Below, in pieces: positions 46,352 to 58,256 of a stretch of 64,000 nt of DNA. The position numbers and the translations under genes were made by a program. Source of the DNA: Rugalucina vietnamica (taxonomy: Eukaryota > Mollusca > Bivalvia > Lucinida > Lucinidae); assembly GCA_964017185.1 (NCBI GenBank), contig OZ024872.1, positions 42,352,188-42,416,187 on the forward strand. Reading direction: 5' to 3'. Below the pieces are notes generated by a model. It saw only the letters and a program-made list of their open reading frames with translations. It was not told where the DNA came from and did no database searches. Positions within the stretch are counted from its first letter, which is position 1, and each line of letters begins with the position of its first letter.

Positions 46352-46775
46352 CAATATCGCTCCATATACCCTTACAAAATTGCTCTAACCGTCTTTCATT
46401 TGCAGGGTTTCGTTTCTTCACTACTTTACCCAGCAGCAATATCGCTCCATATACCCTTACAAAATTGCTCTAACCGTCTTTCATTGGCAGGGTTTCGTTT
46501 CTTCACTACTTTACCCAGCAGCAATATCGCTCCATACACCCTTACAAAATTGCTCTAACCGTCTTTCATTGGCAGGGTTTCGTTTCTTCACTACTTTACC
46601 CAGCAGCAATATCGCTCCATATACCCTTACAAAATTGCTCTAACCGTCTTTCATTGGCAGGGTTTCGTTTCTTCACTACTTTACCCAGCAGCAATATCGC
46701 TCCATACACCCTTACAAAATTGCTCTAACCGTCTTTCACTGGCAGGGTTTCGTTTCTTCACTACTTTACCCAACA
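46352..46775 (+). repeat. 85-bp minisatellite, five units
   Basis: The 'aatatcgctccatata' start recurs at about 46,352, 46,438, 46,523, 46,608 and 46,693, with 'ttcttcactactttaccca' closing each unit. Units are nearly identical, so this is a recent expansion. It is not in frame (85 is not a multiple of 3). Confidence 0.95.
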
Positions 46776-46804
46776 CTTTGCCGATAACGTCCCAGGCAGT
46801 TTTG

Positions 46805-47230
46805 ATTCGATTTTGTTTGTTTGTTTGTTTGTTTGTTTGAATTGATGTTTTATGTCCCAGTCAACAGCAATTGTCATGTCGGGTCTTTTCCTTTGATCAT
46901 TTCATGGGACTTTTACCCCAAATTAGGATATCATGACATCCAAAAAGTGCTTAAGATATATTTTTTGTGGTATAAGTGGTTGATTGTTAATTAAGTTTTT
47001 TCCCACCTTGGTTTTTGGAGAGGGATGTTATTTTTGATTGCGCCTTTTTCCTAATCGTTGCCTACTTGTACCTGTCCGTTTTAACCACCCATGTAATCCA
47101 AAAAGGCTTATTTGTATAGATTGATTTGAATTGAAATCACTTTGCCTGAACAGGCTCAGATCCGCGAGGTTAACCAGTAATAAGATGGCCAGTCATTAGC
47201 GTATAAGCTTTGCCTGGAAGCACAAGCAGC
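46805..47230 (-). mobile_element. SINE-like repeat split by a PLE tail
   Basis: Minus-strand partner of 10,196-10,493, with a (TTTG)n start on the plus strand as its tail. Homology runs to about 46,960, is interrupted, and resumes at about 47,073. Confidence 0.72.
46966..47072 (+). mobile_element. PLE 3'-end fragment nested in SINE-like repeat
   Basis: About 107 bp, from 'gtggtataagtgg' through 'cccaccttggtttttggag' to the terminal TTGCCTACTTGTACC, matches 19,349-19,455. Its insertion point is defined by the uninterrupted copy at 10,196-10,493. Confidence 0.85.
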
Positions 47231-47653
47231 CCATCTATTTCGTTAGACCCCAATGGGCGGGGTTCTTGGTGCAAAGACAAAACGTTCACTTTGTTAGCTT
47301 CCAGAAGGTTTACAATCATGTCTGTTGTAAATTGTATATGAGATGTCGCCCGGTCGTGCATTAGGGATAGAGAAATTGTTGTAATGATCTTTATTTGCTT
47401 CACACGATTTTGTGACTTTTGAAATTATGGGTTGTCTAGTATACTCACGAATAATGACAAAACGCCGCAATCGATTTCAATAAAATTTACATTAGATTAC
47501 AAAGTTTACAACATTTAGTATCGATATATCGGCGAAAATTTAATTCGGCTCAGCCAAGATCAAATGACAATTTAAGATTGCGGTTCTGTAACAAATGCTT
47601 TAAAACTAACATATATGTACTTAAGATGAATTGCAGGATGTCAGAATCACTCT

Positions 47654-47777
47654 CACTGGCCTTTTAATCATATTGATTGGACTAGCTATTTTTCACAGTA
47701 TAAGTTTAAATAACCCACTGGCCTTTTAATCATATTGATTGGACTAGCTATTTTTCACAGTATAAGTTTAAATAACC
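47654..47777 (+). repeat. Perfect 62-bp tandem duplication
   Basis: 47,654-47,715 and 47,716-47,777 are identical. Confidence 0.95.
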
Positions 47778-48299
47778 AAAATTAATCCCAAAACAGGTGC
47801 TAAACTGTCTTACTTGATAATTGCTTCTTTTAATGATGTGTGAGGGGATTGAAACTGATGTGCTTTTAAAACGGTAGGCTAGTAGGCAATCACATCCCCT
47901 TTATTCTGCCGTTTATTTTAATGGACTACGACTACTTTTAGAGTTATGCTATGGTAAGCTGCTGACATATGCCACACTGAGGTATCTTAAAGTGATAAAG
48001 GTGTGACCGACTGTTACATCCATTACTACTTACAATGGGTTATAAACAATATCTTGACATATCTAAGATCCTTGGTACAAATAACCAAGTGGTGTGGCTT
48101 ACTAATAGACATTTTTCACTTTTGAACGTAAATGCTGCTGGCGCTTGCGGTTATGACTTTCCGTGTGATGGGGGACGACTCGTGAGGGCATATTTGAGAC
48201 GAAGACGAGGGACGATATGAAGAATTACTTAGTCAAAACTACCAATAGCCCGACGAAGACGAATTAAATAAGAGAGTCAAAAAGTGAAATAGTCAGGAC
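47778..48299. other. Non-coding stretch
   Basis: No recognisable gene. A GACGA-rich patch lies near 48,170-48,260. Confidence 0.35.
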
Positions 48300-48382
48300 G
48301 TGTAGCTGTGTAGCTCAGTAGGTAGCGTTCTTGGAGTTGAAAGCGAAAGGTCCTGGGTTCGAGTCCCGGACCGATTACTTTT
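48300..48382 (+). tRNA. tRNA-like sequence (pseudogene or SINE head)
   Basis: An exact A-box, TAGCTCAGTAGG, and an exact B-box, GGTTCGAGTCC, are correctly spaced, and a run of seven Ts follows at 48,378. The T-arm pairs well, but the seven-base acceptor strands do not pair and the D-stem has a mismatch, so a working tRNA is unlikely. Pol III transcription is plausible. Confidence 0.5.
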
Positions 48383-49295
48383 TTTCTTTTCTTTATTTGT
48401 CTCTCTTGTGACAAAAAAGCTTTGCAAATAAAACATATATTATCAGCTGATAATATTTTTTGGCAAATACAAGAATCATGAAATGCCCTACTACATTAAA
48501 TTCTTAAATCGTAAAGGAATTGAAGTTTGAGACGGCAGCCTACATGTATGTTTTCTCTTGTATTGGGAGCTTGACCGTATTTTTGGTATAAGAGCTGATC
48601 TATCTGATCGTCAATATTTCTTTCTGGGTGACATGAAAATATGAATATACTGAAGGCTTGTACAGGCATAATGTGGCTAGGATAAGTTAGCCACCCTGAA
48701 CGACTTAAACTGAATGTTTTCCGCGGACGTAGGCACTAACTCAAATAGTACACTGTATGGATAGTACACTGTATAGTGTACATGTAAAGATATATGTATA
48801 TTTATTAGGTGTAAGACCTACAATTCCACGTGCTGTCTCGTGAGAGAACATAATTTATTTTGGCATGTTTATACATGTATTTCAAACAGATACTCGAAAT
48901 CTTGATGTTAATTATTTGGTTGATGTTTCGTTTTGAGTCCATTAGACGATAAGTGCGATATCCTAGCTACATTTTGCATAGCCATACAAATAAGTTGAGG
49001 TTTTGTAGACCTTCCACAGTATTTCAGCATTTTGAATGCGATAATTACGATTTTTGGGATGTTTTTTTTTCCAAGTCAACGGCTTTCTTTCTGATCCTCA
49101 TTTATTCTCTTGAATTATGCGTGATGTTTATCTGGTTGAATTCAAATAAATATTTATAATTAAACTTCAAACTAAAACAATATCACTTTCAAGAAAATGA
49201 ATGCTTATAAACTAAGAAACATACAGTTCGTTTTTTCATAACCGTGCCGCGTACCTTGCTTAACCTTAAAACAGGATGACAATATTCTTTACGCG
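48383..49295. other. Non-coding AT-rich stretch
   Basis: No gene or repeat recognised. Confidence 0.35.

Positions 49296-49296
<1 letters not shown>

Positions 49297-49344
<48 letters not shown>
49297..49344. repeat. (AC)n microsatellite
   Basis: About 23 AC dinucleotides. Confidence 0.97.
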
Positions 49345-49346
<2 letters not shown>

Positions 49347-49462
49347 ACGTTCCGTAGATTACTTCATGTCGCAGTGGTTCAGTCAGTCGCTTCGTAAAAT
49401 CACATGTCGAGAATAAATACGTACATGTAGTTGATATAAGACTGGTACAAAATTATTTTTAG

Positions 49463-49670
49463 GGAACACGGTGGCGTAGTGGTAGGGCGTCTGACTCCGA
49501 ATCGAGAGGTCCTGGGTTCGATCCCCATAGGCGCCACCGTGTTGTGTCCTTGAGCAAGACACATTCACTCCTTACTAACTGGTTAAACCCAGGAAGCGTT
49601 GGCTCCGTCCCGTCATGACTGAAAAAAAATGTTGACTGGGACATAAAGCCTTAATAAAAAATGATTTTGA
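49463..49670 (+). mobile_element. tRNA-derived SINE
   Basis: The head, 49,471-49,539, folds as a tRNA. GGTGGCG pairs with CGCCACC, the A-box is TAGTGGTAGGGCG and the B-box GGTTCGATCCC. The body has 'tgtccttgagcaagacac', a motif common in invertebrate SINEs, and the tail 'ttgactgggacataaag' followed by A-rich sequence. Open frames reading through it on the minus strand are artefacts. Confidence 0.85.
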
Positions 49671-49679
49671 TAAGAGCAT

Positions 49680-49722
49680 CTGACTCGTTAGCTCAGGAGG
49701 TTGAGCGCGAGTAGGAAACGCC
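49680..49722 (+). repeat. Partial tRNA-like head
   Basis: TTAGCTCAGGAGGTTGAGCG is an A-box-type D-arm. The B-box half is missing. Confidence 0.4.
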
Positions 49723-50571
49723 TATTTTTATTGGAATTATTATTTTAATATTTTTATTATATATTATTTTTTTTTTCGCAGAAAAAAAAATAAAAACTTA
49801 AAACCAAAATGCATTGGTAAAATGCAAAAATAAAGAAATCCAGACAGCAATTAAACATATAAATCGTAAACAATGTTATCATATGCAATGGTAACAATGA
49901 TTATTGTTGTCTTCCCGTTTAACTGTCTGATTTAATGGAACAATGAACCAGAAGTGGCCTTTCAAGTTTGACACGATATGTTTACAAAATCGCATCATCA
50001 ACCGTCATGTTTGCCATTAAAGATACATTACGCGTTCAATGCGAGTCGGCCTTATAAATGCTTGGCGCGAATAAAACAGCTTCCAGTGCAGAATATTATT
50101 TTTTTAGACACTCATGTGTATAACTAGGGATTGCTAGTTCAATTCTGAGCTGCCCATGGCTTTATGGTTACACTATAAACCGAGATCCCGTCTGCAAATG
50201 ACGATAACTGTTGGTGGGAAAACAACTATCAACTATTTGTTATCTCCATGTGACTTTTATAACATACTGGTGCATGTACATGTATATACGTACATTGGTT
50301 CTGTTAAGCTACATTTCACGTGTTTTTCGTGAACACACAGAAACTTTTTTACATGTAAACATGGCAAGATTTACGATTTGTAACATTTAGTTGATCTTTA
50401 ATTTTATGTGTAGTTCTTTTTATTCTACGCCTTACAACGTTTTGACACATTTCAATTAATATCGAACATGGTCTGTTATCCTCATCAGGATAACATGTCC
50501 GTGACATGTTTACCCCATTGAACAACGCTTTTATAAAGCAAAACTTGAGTATGCAGGGGTATACCTAGTTT
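49723..50571. other. Non-coding stretch
   Basis: AT-rich, nothing recognised apart from A/T runs near 49,760-49,800. Confidence 0.35.
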
Positions 50572-50722
50572 TAGCTTACATGAGCCCTTCGGCTCAAAAG
50601 GTGAGCTTATAGGATGGCCATGCCCCTGTCAACAATTTCCATGATCTTCTTCTCTGAAACAGCTTGGCCAATCAAAGTTAAAACTGTTTACGGAGCATTC
50701 TTAGGAAGGGGAAACGAAATTT
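50572..50722 (-). mobile_element. Hairpin-terminated repeat, part 1 (split by LINE)
   Basis: Reverse-strand right end of the same element as 23,800-25,122, with the hairpin ('gagcccttcggctc') at 50,583-50,605 and 'aagcttggccaatcaaag'-like text. It continues at 59,160 after the LINE. Confidence 0.82.
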
Positions 50723-51214
50723 TTTTTTTTTTAATTTTATTTGACATTTGTTCTTTTACGCAACAACAATGAACATGTATAGAAGACATTTACAAAAATT
50801 GTACATATACGAGTGTATGACAGTTGGTGTTCACACGCATATCATATAACTACCATATGCATTCCATATAAGTGTTAATAATGCCTAAACTATATGCTCT
50901 TGGTCATCATTTTGGAAGGCTTCCCACAAACACCACTGAGCTGTTACACTCCATTAACGTTTACATATAGACTGAGAAAATAATATACTGATCGTATGCG
51001 TGTGTTCATAAGCATATACTAATTTTATGTTTCCGTTGCTTATCTATTTTATTGGGCACTGGGCTTAATTAAGAAACAGAACTCTTATCAGAACTCTTTA
51101 CATCTTTGGTATTAATTTTTTCTTACTACATGCAAAGGTTTTGCCAAAACACAGCACAAATTAAGAAAAACTGCATATCATGTGACAATATACTTTTATG
51201 TATTTTATCTCCTC

Positions 51215-54159
51215 TTAGTTTATGGTTATCATGTAATTGTAGAGACTCGACCATTTTCCTAAGAATCTATCCAGCCTATTATTTATTTTCGCAATATACA
51301 TTTCGTTTAGAAATTTAAATTTTAAGAACGACTCAAAACCTTTTAAATTTACGTCTTTCTTATAAAACTTACTCTTATAAATGTAATATTTCGCAACAGT
51401 TAAAATATAACTTGACAATACTTGTGAAGGTGAAGAAAAAATAATATTCTTCAAATCAATTTGCAAATTAATATTAGCTTTTCTTTCGAACCATTGTTTT
51501 AAATTCTTCCAAAAATTTGAAGCTATCTCACATGAAAATAGAAGATGAGTAATAGTTTCTGCTTCCTGATTACAGTATGAACATAAATTTGTTTCCTTCT
51601 TTTTAATTTTAAATAGGAAAGTATTTGTGACTAAAATTCGGTTGTTTATTTTAAACTGGAAGTCTCTTAATTTTATTTCTTTTATATTGTGAAGATTTCT
51701 ATTGATTCTTTTCCACTCTTCAACTGATATATCGCCAACTTCATTTAACCACTTATTTGGTACAATTATTTCGTTTACGGAAACTATTTTATCATATATA
51801 TCGCGACAACCTCGCCTTTTACGTAAAAGACAGAAGATGTATGAATTTATTTGGACGTTATATCTATACATGCTAATTTTTCTACTATTTTCGCTGATCA
51901 TTTCTCTCCATAGCCTAGGTATTCGATTTATTAGATGAGCATAATCCAAATAGGTACCATGTATATTATACAAGTCTTTTAATGTCTGGAAATCGTGAAT
52001 TAACCCGTTCTCGTCAATTAAATCAATAATATTCCTTATCCCTTTATTATACCATTCGCTTACAATATCATTTCCGTTTCTATTTATTTGAGAGTTTCCC
52101 CATAGAGGCGAATAAATGACTTTTACTAAACTATCAATTTTAAAAGATCTTATATACTGACTCCAGCTCTCCAAAACATTTTTCCAAAATGGATTTCGTA
52201 AATCTTTTATAACTATACCACTATATGCATCTCCCATAGAAGCTATTTTATTAAAATTAATTTTACTCAAAGTACTCCAATTATCGTTATCAGAGAATAT
52301 TAATAGTCTTCTTAACCAAGTAACCTTTAGTGAAGTAATAAAAGCATTAATATTTATCATTCGTAAACCCCCAGCTTGTATATTTTTAACAATGTTTTTT
52401 CTGCAAATTCTATCTGGACCATTACTCCATAGAAACTTATACAGTTTTCTCTCCAATAGTTTTTGGAATATCCCTGGTGGATTTGGGAGAGCCAGAAATA
52501 GATGAGTGAATTTTGATAATATTAGAGACTTGATTACTGTAATTCTACCTGGTAAAGTTAACTTTCTTTTAGACCATGTATTAATCAACGAATTAATTTT
52601 ATGCATTGTGTCATCCAAATTGTGATCCCAAATATCAAAAACTTCAGCAGTGAATGTAACTCCTAAAATTTTTAAAGGTTTTTGTTCCCAGTCAAGATTA
52701 TAATTCTTACACATTATTTTATTAGACTTACACATTGCCCCAATCCATAAAGCTTTTGTCTTATCCTCATTTACTTTAAGACCCGACATATTGTAGAACC
52801 GTTTCAATATTGACATCAAATGATGTAATGATTTCTCAGATCCATCTAAAAATACCTGAGTATCATCAGCATATTGACATAATTTAAATTCTTTATTATT
52901 TATTTTAATCCCTTGCAATGTTTTATCATCTCTAATCATCTTACCCAAAATTTCTACACATAGAATAAAAATGTATGGTGAAATAGGATCCCCTTGTCTA
53001 CAACCCCTTTGTAAATTAAAAGATTCTGAAAGATTCCCGTTTTGCAAAATGCATGACTGTGCTCCTGTTTGAAATAGTTTTATCCATTTCTTTATAGATG
53101 GGCCAAAATTGAAATAATCCAAAGTTTTGTCTATAAATTTCCAAGAGACTGTATCAAAAGCTTGCTGAAAATCGACAGATACCAATAGTCCAGGAATTTC
53201 TTGTTGTTTAGTTTCAAAAAGAATATCGTAAATGGTTCGAATGTTTTCTCCAATATACCTACCTGCAATAAATCCTTTCTGGTCATTACTAATAACCTTA
53301 TCTAAAACTGACTTGACACGGTTAGCAATAACAGATGACATTAATTTGTATATTACATTTAATAACGAAATTGGCCTCCAATTTTTCAAAAAATGACGTG
53401 GTTTATTGGGTTTAGGAATACAAGTAATAATACCTTGATTTTGTGTTACTGACAAGGAACCATGTTTATAGGCATAATTTACAGATTTTAAAATGAATTT
53501 ACCTAAGTCCACCCAAAAGAACTTAAAAAACTCAGCTGTAAAACCATCACTTCCAGGACTTTTTGAGTTTTTCATATTTTTAAGTGCGTTTGCTAATTCT
53601 TCATATGTTATTTCTCCTTCTAAATTGTCTGACTCCTCCTTATTTAGTTTATGTAAATTCTCCCCAATTAATTCATTTATTGGAACTTCATCTATCTTTA
53701 ATTCATCTTTATATAAATCTTGGTAATACTGTTTTTGTAATTTTAAAATATCATCAGAGTTTCTATATTCATTTCCGTTTGAATCAATTAATTTAGTAAT
53801 CACCTTATCCATAAAATTTCTATTTTCTAAATTTAAAAAATAACCAGATGGCTTCTCTCCTAATTCTTCGTACCTACACCTAGATCTTAACATTACACCT
53901 TCCATTTTTGTTTTCCTTAAATCTGCTAATGCATTCTTTTTTTCCTCTAAATTACTTATGTCATTTTCTGATATTTCATTTAATTTATTTGTTATTTTCT
54001 TTTCAATATTCTGTATATCATTTTCTAATTGTTTTTCTTCTTCTATCATCTTTTTTTTCTTATATGAACTGTACTTTATTGTCTCACCTCTAATCATCAT
54101 AAGAATTGTTTCAAGTAGTAGTTGGTCATTTATTATGAATTCCATTTGTTGGCTGTTAC

Positions 54160-54205
<46 letters not shown>

Positions 54206-55057
54206 TATCCCTGTGTTCTCCTTGAGGTGTACATCTAAAACTTCATTAATTGTCTTTTTCACTATTTTACTATATTCCATATCTTTTAACAAAGAATTGT
54301 TAAACTTCCAAAAACCCTTACCTCTAGCTTGCTCAAAAAAATCTAATTTTAAAACCACCCCAGAATGATCTGTTCTATAACCTGATACAATCTGACAGTC
54401 ATCTAGATGTACGAATACATCAAAATTTATTAAGAAAAAATCTAACCTGGCCTGTTTTTTATCTGGATTTAGTTTTTTCCAAGTGAAACCCTTTTTATCA
54501 TCATTTATTTGCCTATAAGCGTCAATATATTCAAAATCATCTAAAAATTCCATTACCACAGCTCTAGCCTTTGGATTGTTCACATGTTTATAATTTTCGC
54601 AGTCTATTTCAGGATCTAAAATTAAGTTCCAGTCACCACACATAATTATCATTTCATTATCCAAATCTTCAACTTTTTGCCGTAACATAGAATAAAATTG
54701 AGGGCGGTCCTCATTTGGGCCGTAAATATTTGCTAAAGTTATTTTTTTACCTTTTATAGTGATCTCCATAATCAAAAAATTACCATTTGGGTCTTTTATA
54801 ACTCTTCCCACCTCATGCTGAAAATTATTGTTCAATAAAACCATTACCCCCCTTTTGTTATTAGTCAGACCTGACATGAACATACTATATCCCCACTCAT
54901 TTTGTACATATGACTGCATTTTGTTTTCCAAATGAACATCCTGTAGACAAATAATGTTATATTTTTTTTGCCTTAAGTAGTGAAATACATCCCTTCTTTT
55001 CTGGGTGCAATTCAAACCTCTTGTGTTTTGGCTATATATAGTAATTTTATTATCCAG
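51215..55057 (-). CDS. LINE ORF2: endonuclease, reverse transcriptase, zinc-binding C-terminus
   Basis: About 1,280 uninterrupted codons. Residues 1-235 form an exonuclease-endonuclease-phosphatase-type nicking domain with SQNTRG, LQDVH, NIYGPN, GDWN, RLDFFL and TDHSGV. A poly-Asn run follows at about residues 283-299. The RT spans about 470-800 with SPGSDGFTAEFF, RPISLLNVIYK, FIAGR, DFQQAFDTVSW, RGCRQGDPISPY and the catalytic YADDT (about 727-731). Near residues 1,157-1,175 lies CSYCNQEAETITHLLFSC, a zf-RVT-like Cys/His motif. The protein nicks target DNA and copies element RNA. The frame opens after TAG 55,061-55,063 and has no ATG before residue about 47. CTG at 55,057 is the likely former start. 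Confidence 0.93.
54158..54208. repeat. (ATT)n microsatellite inside ORF2
   Basis: About 15 trinucleotides, read as AAT codons (poly-Asn) on the coding strand, in the linker between endonuclease and RT. Confidence 0.95.
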
Positions 55058-58000
55058 GATCTATTTGAACATGTGGAAAATACTTGTATGTTTCCATTAA
55101 GCCCAGATTCCAGTACTTACTAATTATATACATGTAAATGTACTGAAACATGTCCCCTGCTATCCTAAAAGAACAGCATTTTAAACGAAAAAAGAAAAGA
55201 AAGTCAAATAACACTTTCTTTTCATAAAAAAAAATCATTTTCCGGATTTGATGTAGGCAGCTCCTTGTATTAAATTGAACAAAAACTGAATTTCAGATAC
55301 TAAGAAACATGAAATTCTTAACACTACAATATTCTGAACAGATATTTGTTTTTCAGTTATAGTTTTAAATGAAACTATACTATAATATGTGATATTAAAA
55401 CAAGCCTCCAGACCATATCTAAGTAAACTCACACCAATCTAGAAGCCAGGGCATTACTATACTATGAGCCGGCCTGCTAATGTGCTATCATAAAGTGAAA
55501 AGACTCGATAGATATTTCTTTCAAAGTTCACAGAAATCGATTTCATTACGAAAACTTGTCCATGCAATAAACAGAGATTTTTTGAGCTTTAAAAATTGAA
55601 AATTTTCAACTGAAAAATTTTGATTTCTTTCTCATTTTTGCCCAAAACACAGACCGCGGGCACATGTTATAACCGCCTCGGTGAGGCGGTTCCAACAAGC
55701 GCCCACAATACACGCCCCGGAGCAAAAACAAGAAAAATTGGTATACCCCTGTAAACCCCAGTTTTGCTATATAAAAGTGGGGTTCAAGGGGGTAAACATT
55801 ACACGGATATGTTTTCCCGATGTAAACATTTAGTACATGTATAACAATTAAATATCATTATCAATATGTGTATGTGGCAAACAGAGAAAAATCTTTTGTG
55901 AAGTAATTAAAGCTATCCCGGGAGCTATCCCCCCTTCTATCTTTCAGACAGCATCATAATTATGTAAATTGCGTTTATTAATAGGTAGAGAAAATATGTA
56001 ACCTAAAGATAACAAAGAAGTTAATAATAATTTGTAAGTTCTGAAAATTGTAACTATGCAACATTTGCTCTTTAATGCCACATAGATATACAGATAATGT
56101 CAATGCTAGTTACATTTAACTTTTCTTAACAATCAGCTATTCAATTTCATTACCATTTAAAATGGTCTCAGTTTTAATAAGCACCAACAATGTATACAGG
56201 GGGGCCCTGACCTCTTTTAACACAGCATCATGCCGCCCTACTCACTAAGCCATCTACCACCAGTTTATCAAAGTATTCAAAATACATGTACTTTCTTTTG
56301 TGTATATACATATTATGTACAAAAACAAGGCCTTTTTAAATTAAAAATATTAAAACCTTTGTAGTTTGTAAACAAAGAAGCCATATTATAATGCTAACTA
56401 TTATCAAAATTTTGAGAGCAGTTTGTAATTGCCACTTTTGTGACTAGATCATTATGAAAACCTGTCCATGCAATATACAGAGATTTTTTTCAGCTGTCAT
56501 AATTGAAAAATCAGAAAGATGCTGATATTTTCACTTTTACCACCCAAAACACACCGCGTGTACAGGTTAGAACCGCCTCGCCGAGGCAGCTCCAAAGAGT
56601 ACCCTCAGTCCATGTCCCAGACCAAAAATACTAAAAATAGGTGTACCCCTGCAGACCCCAGTTCTACTATATAAAAGTGGGGTAAAAGGGGGTATACATT
56701 TCATGAACATGCTTTCCTGTTGTTATGCATGCTATATAGGTACACTAAGCTCCGTAAACATGAAACTATGATACCCACAAAGAAACTATTGAATTGAATT
56801 ACTCGGGTATATCTACAAAATAACAATAAATGATACAATACAAAGTACCTGGTACTCCAATTGTGAAGTTTAAACAGCTTATGAATGTGGGTTTATTCAA
56901 AATTTGAAACATTACTACTAACACTGAATGTGTTGAATTTCTATTCTAAATATCAGTATAACTAGGCTAAAGGTCATTTTTATTTATTTAAAGACACAGA
57001 ACAGAAGAAAAACTTCCATTTGGCGTTGTGCAAACACTACATGTACAGATCAATCTCATAAGGATAATGCTGAAACAAATATGTGATGGCTTTCACTATC
57101 AGGCATTCTTAATTAAGTCTGGAATCCAATATGACTGCAGAATATATTGTCATTATGCATGCCATGTCTTTCATGGCAAGTAAACTGTTCAGTATTAGGT
57201 TCTGATTTGCCGAGAGTCGTTGTAACGAGAGTGTCATGGCCATGTATCATAATGAGAATGATCTCAGTACATGTACGCTTACGTCTCCAAAACTAACCTT
57301 GATACATATCTCCTGTGCTTGATCTTCCAAACATGCTAATTTTGACATGTAATTTGACCTCATTTCTCAACTTTGTTTACTATGATCACAATCTAAAGAA
57401 CGCTTACTTCGGTAAAAGACCGTACCTAATTATTGACATTTCGTTCCATCATTCATCTAATACAGAAAAAATGATTCTAAAGGTAAATATTTAAGATCCG
57501 TCCTTCATCCATGTCTTATTGAACTTTTAGTTATATTTTCTCAAACCCGAAACAGGAATATATGAAGAAAATTCTCTTTTTGACGACAACCAATTGTATT
57601 CACGGACCGGCACAGTCCGTGTTTTAGCAGTATTTACAAACGGTAACTCGTCTTACTTTTATTTACGGTTTTGTATTTTACCCTGGGTCACGACTGACCT
57701 ACTTGGCCCCGCATACGCATATCAAAAGTAATTGTCAAATAATATAAACATTACAACTGTTCAAACACAAACTATTCTCAAAGCTATAACAAGCTTTTAC
57801 TCTTACATTTTTTCAAGTAAAAACAAATAAATGTTTAGTTTCATTGGATTTGTAGATTTGCCACATGTTAGTTACACTTTTGAATCAGAAATATTGCTAG
57901 TAAATCACTGTGATAGATGCTAAAATTTGATCAAAATTTTTTCTTACTCCAAGGACCTCAAACTTGGAGCTCTATACTTATTTTGCAAAATGTCTCAAAA

Positions 58001-58256
58001 ATTTAATTTTTGTGCCTGTCTAGATTAATATACATTTCAAAATCGATAATGAAATACAAAATAGTTTACCAAGAAGTAAAAGCCTGCTCGGGCCAGTAAA
58101 CACAAGGCTGTAAAAGTGCATAAATTTACCATTTCAATAAAACTACCACTTTTTGTTTATTCATAAAGAGTTCTCAATTTATAACTGACAAAGGCCTTAT
58201 TATTTATTAATTGTTCTAGATGATAAATGTAGTTAGTTTCTCTCAGTCTTTTCACA
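55058..58256 (-). other. Long inter-ORF region of the LINE with duplicated module
   Basis: 3.2 kb without long frames. Two diverged copies of a module of about 270 bp lie at 55,540-55,815 and 56,448-56,725. Each has 'gtccatgcaata.acagagat', an 'aaccgcctcg.cgaggc' hairpin, 'ccctg.a.accccagtt' and TATATAAAAGTGGGG on the plus strand. No separate target duplications were found around this block, so whether it is part of the LINE or a nested insertion is open. Confidence 0.6.

Noticed and set aside
49383-49644. Minus-strand frames through the SINE
   Set aside because: They read the antisense of a tRNA head (GSNPGPLDSESDALPLRH-type text), a common artefact.
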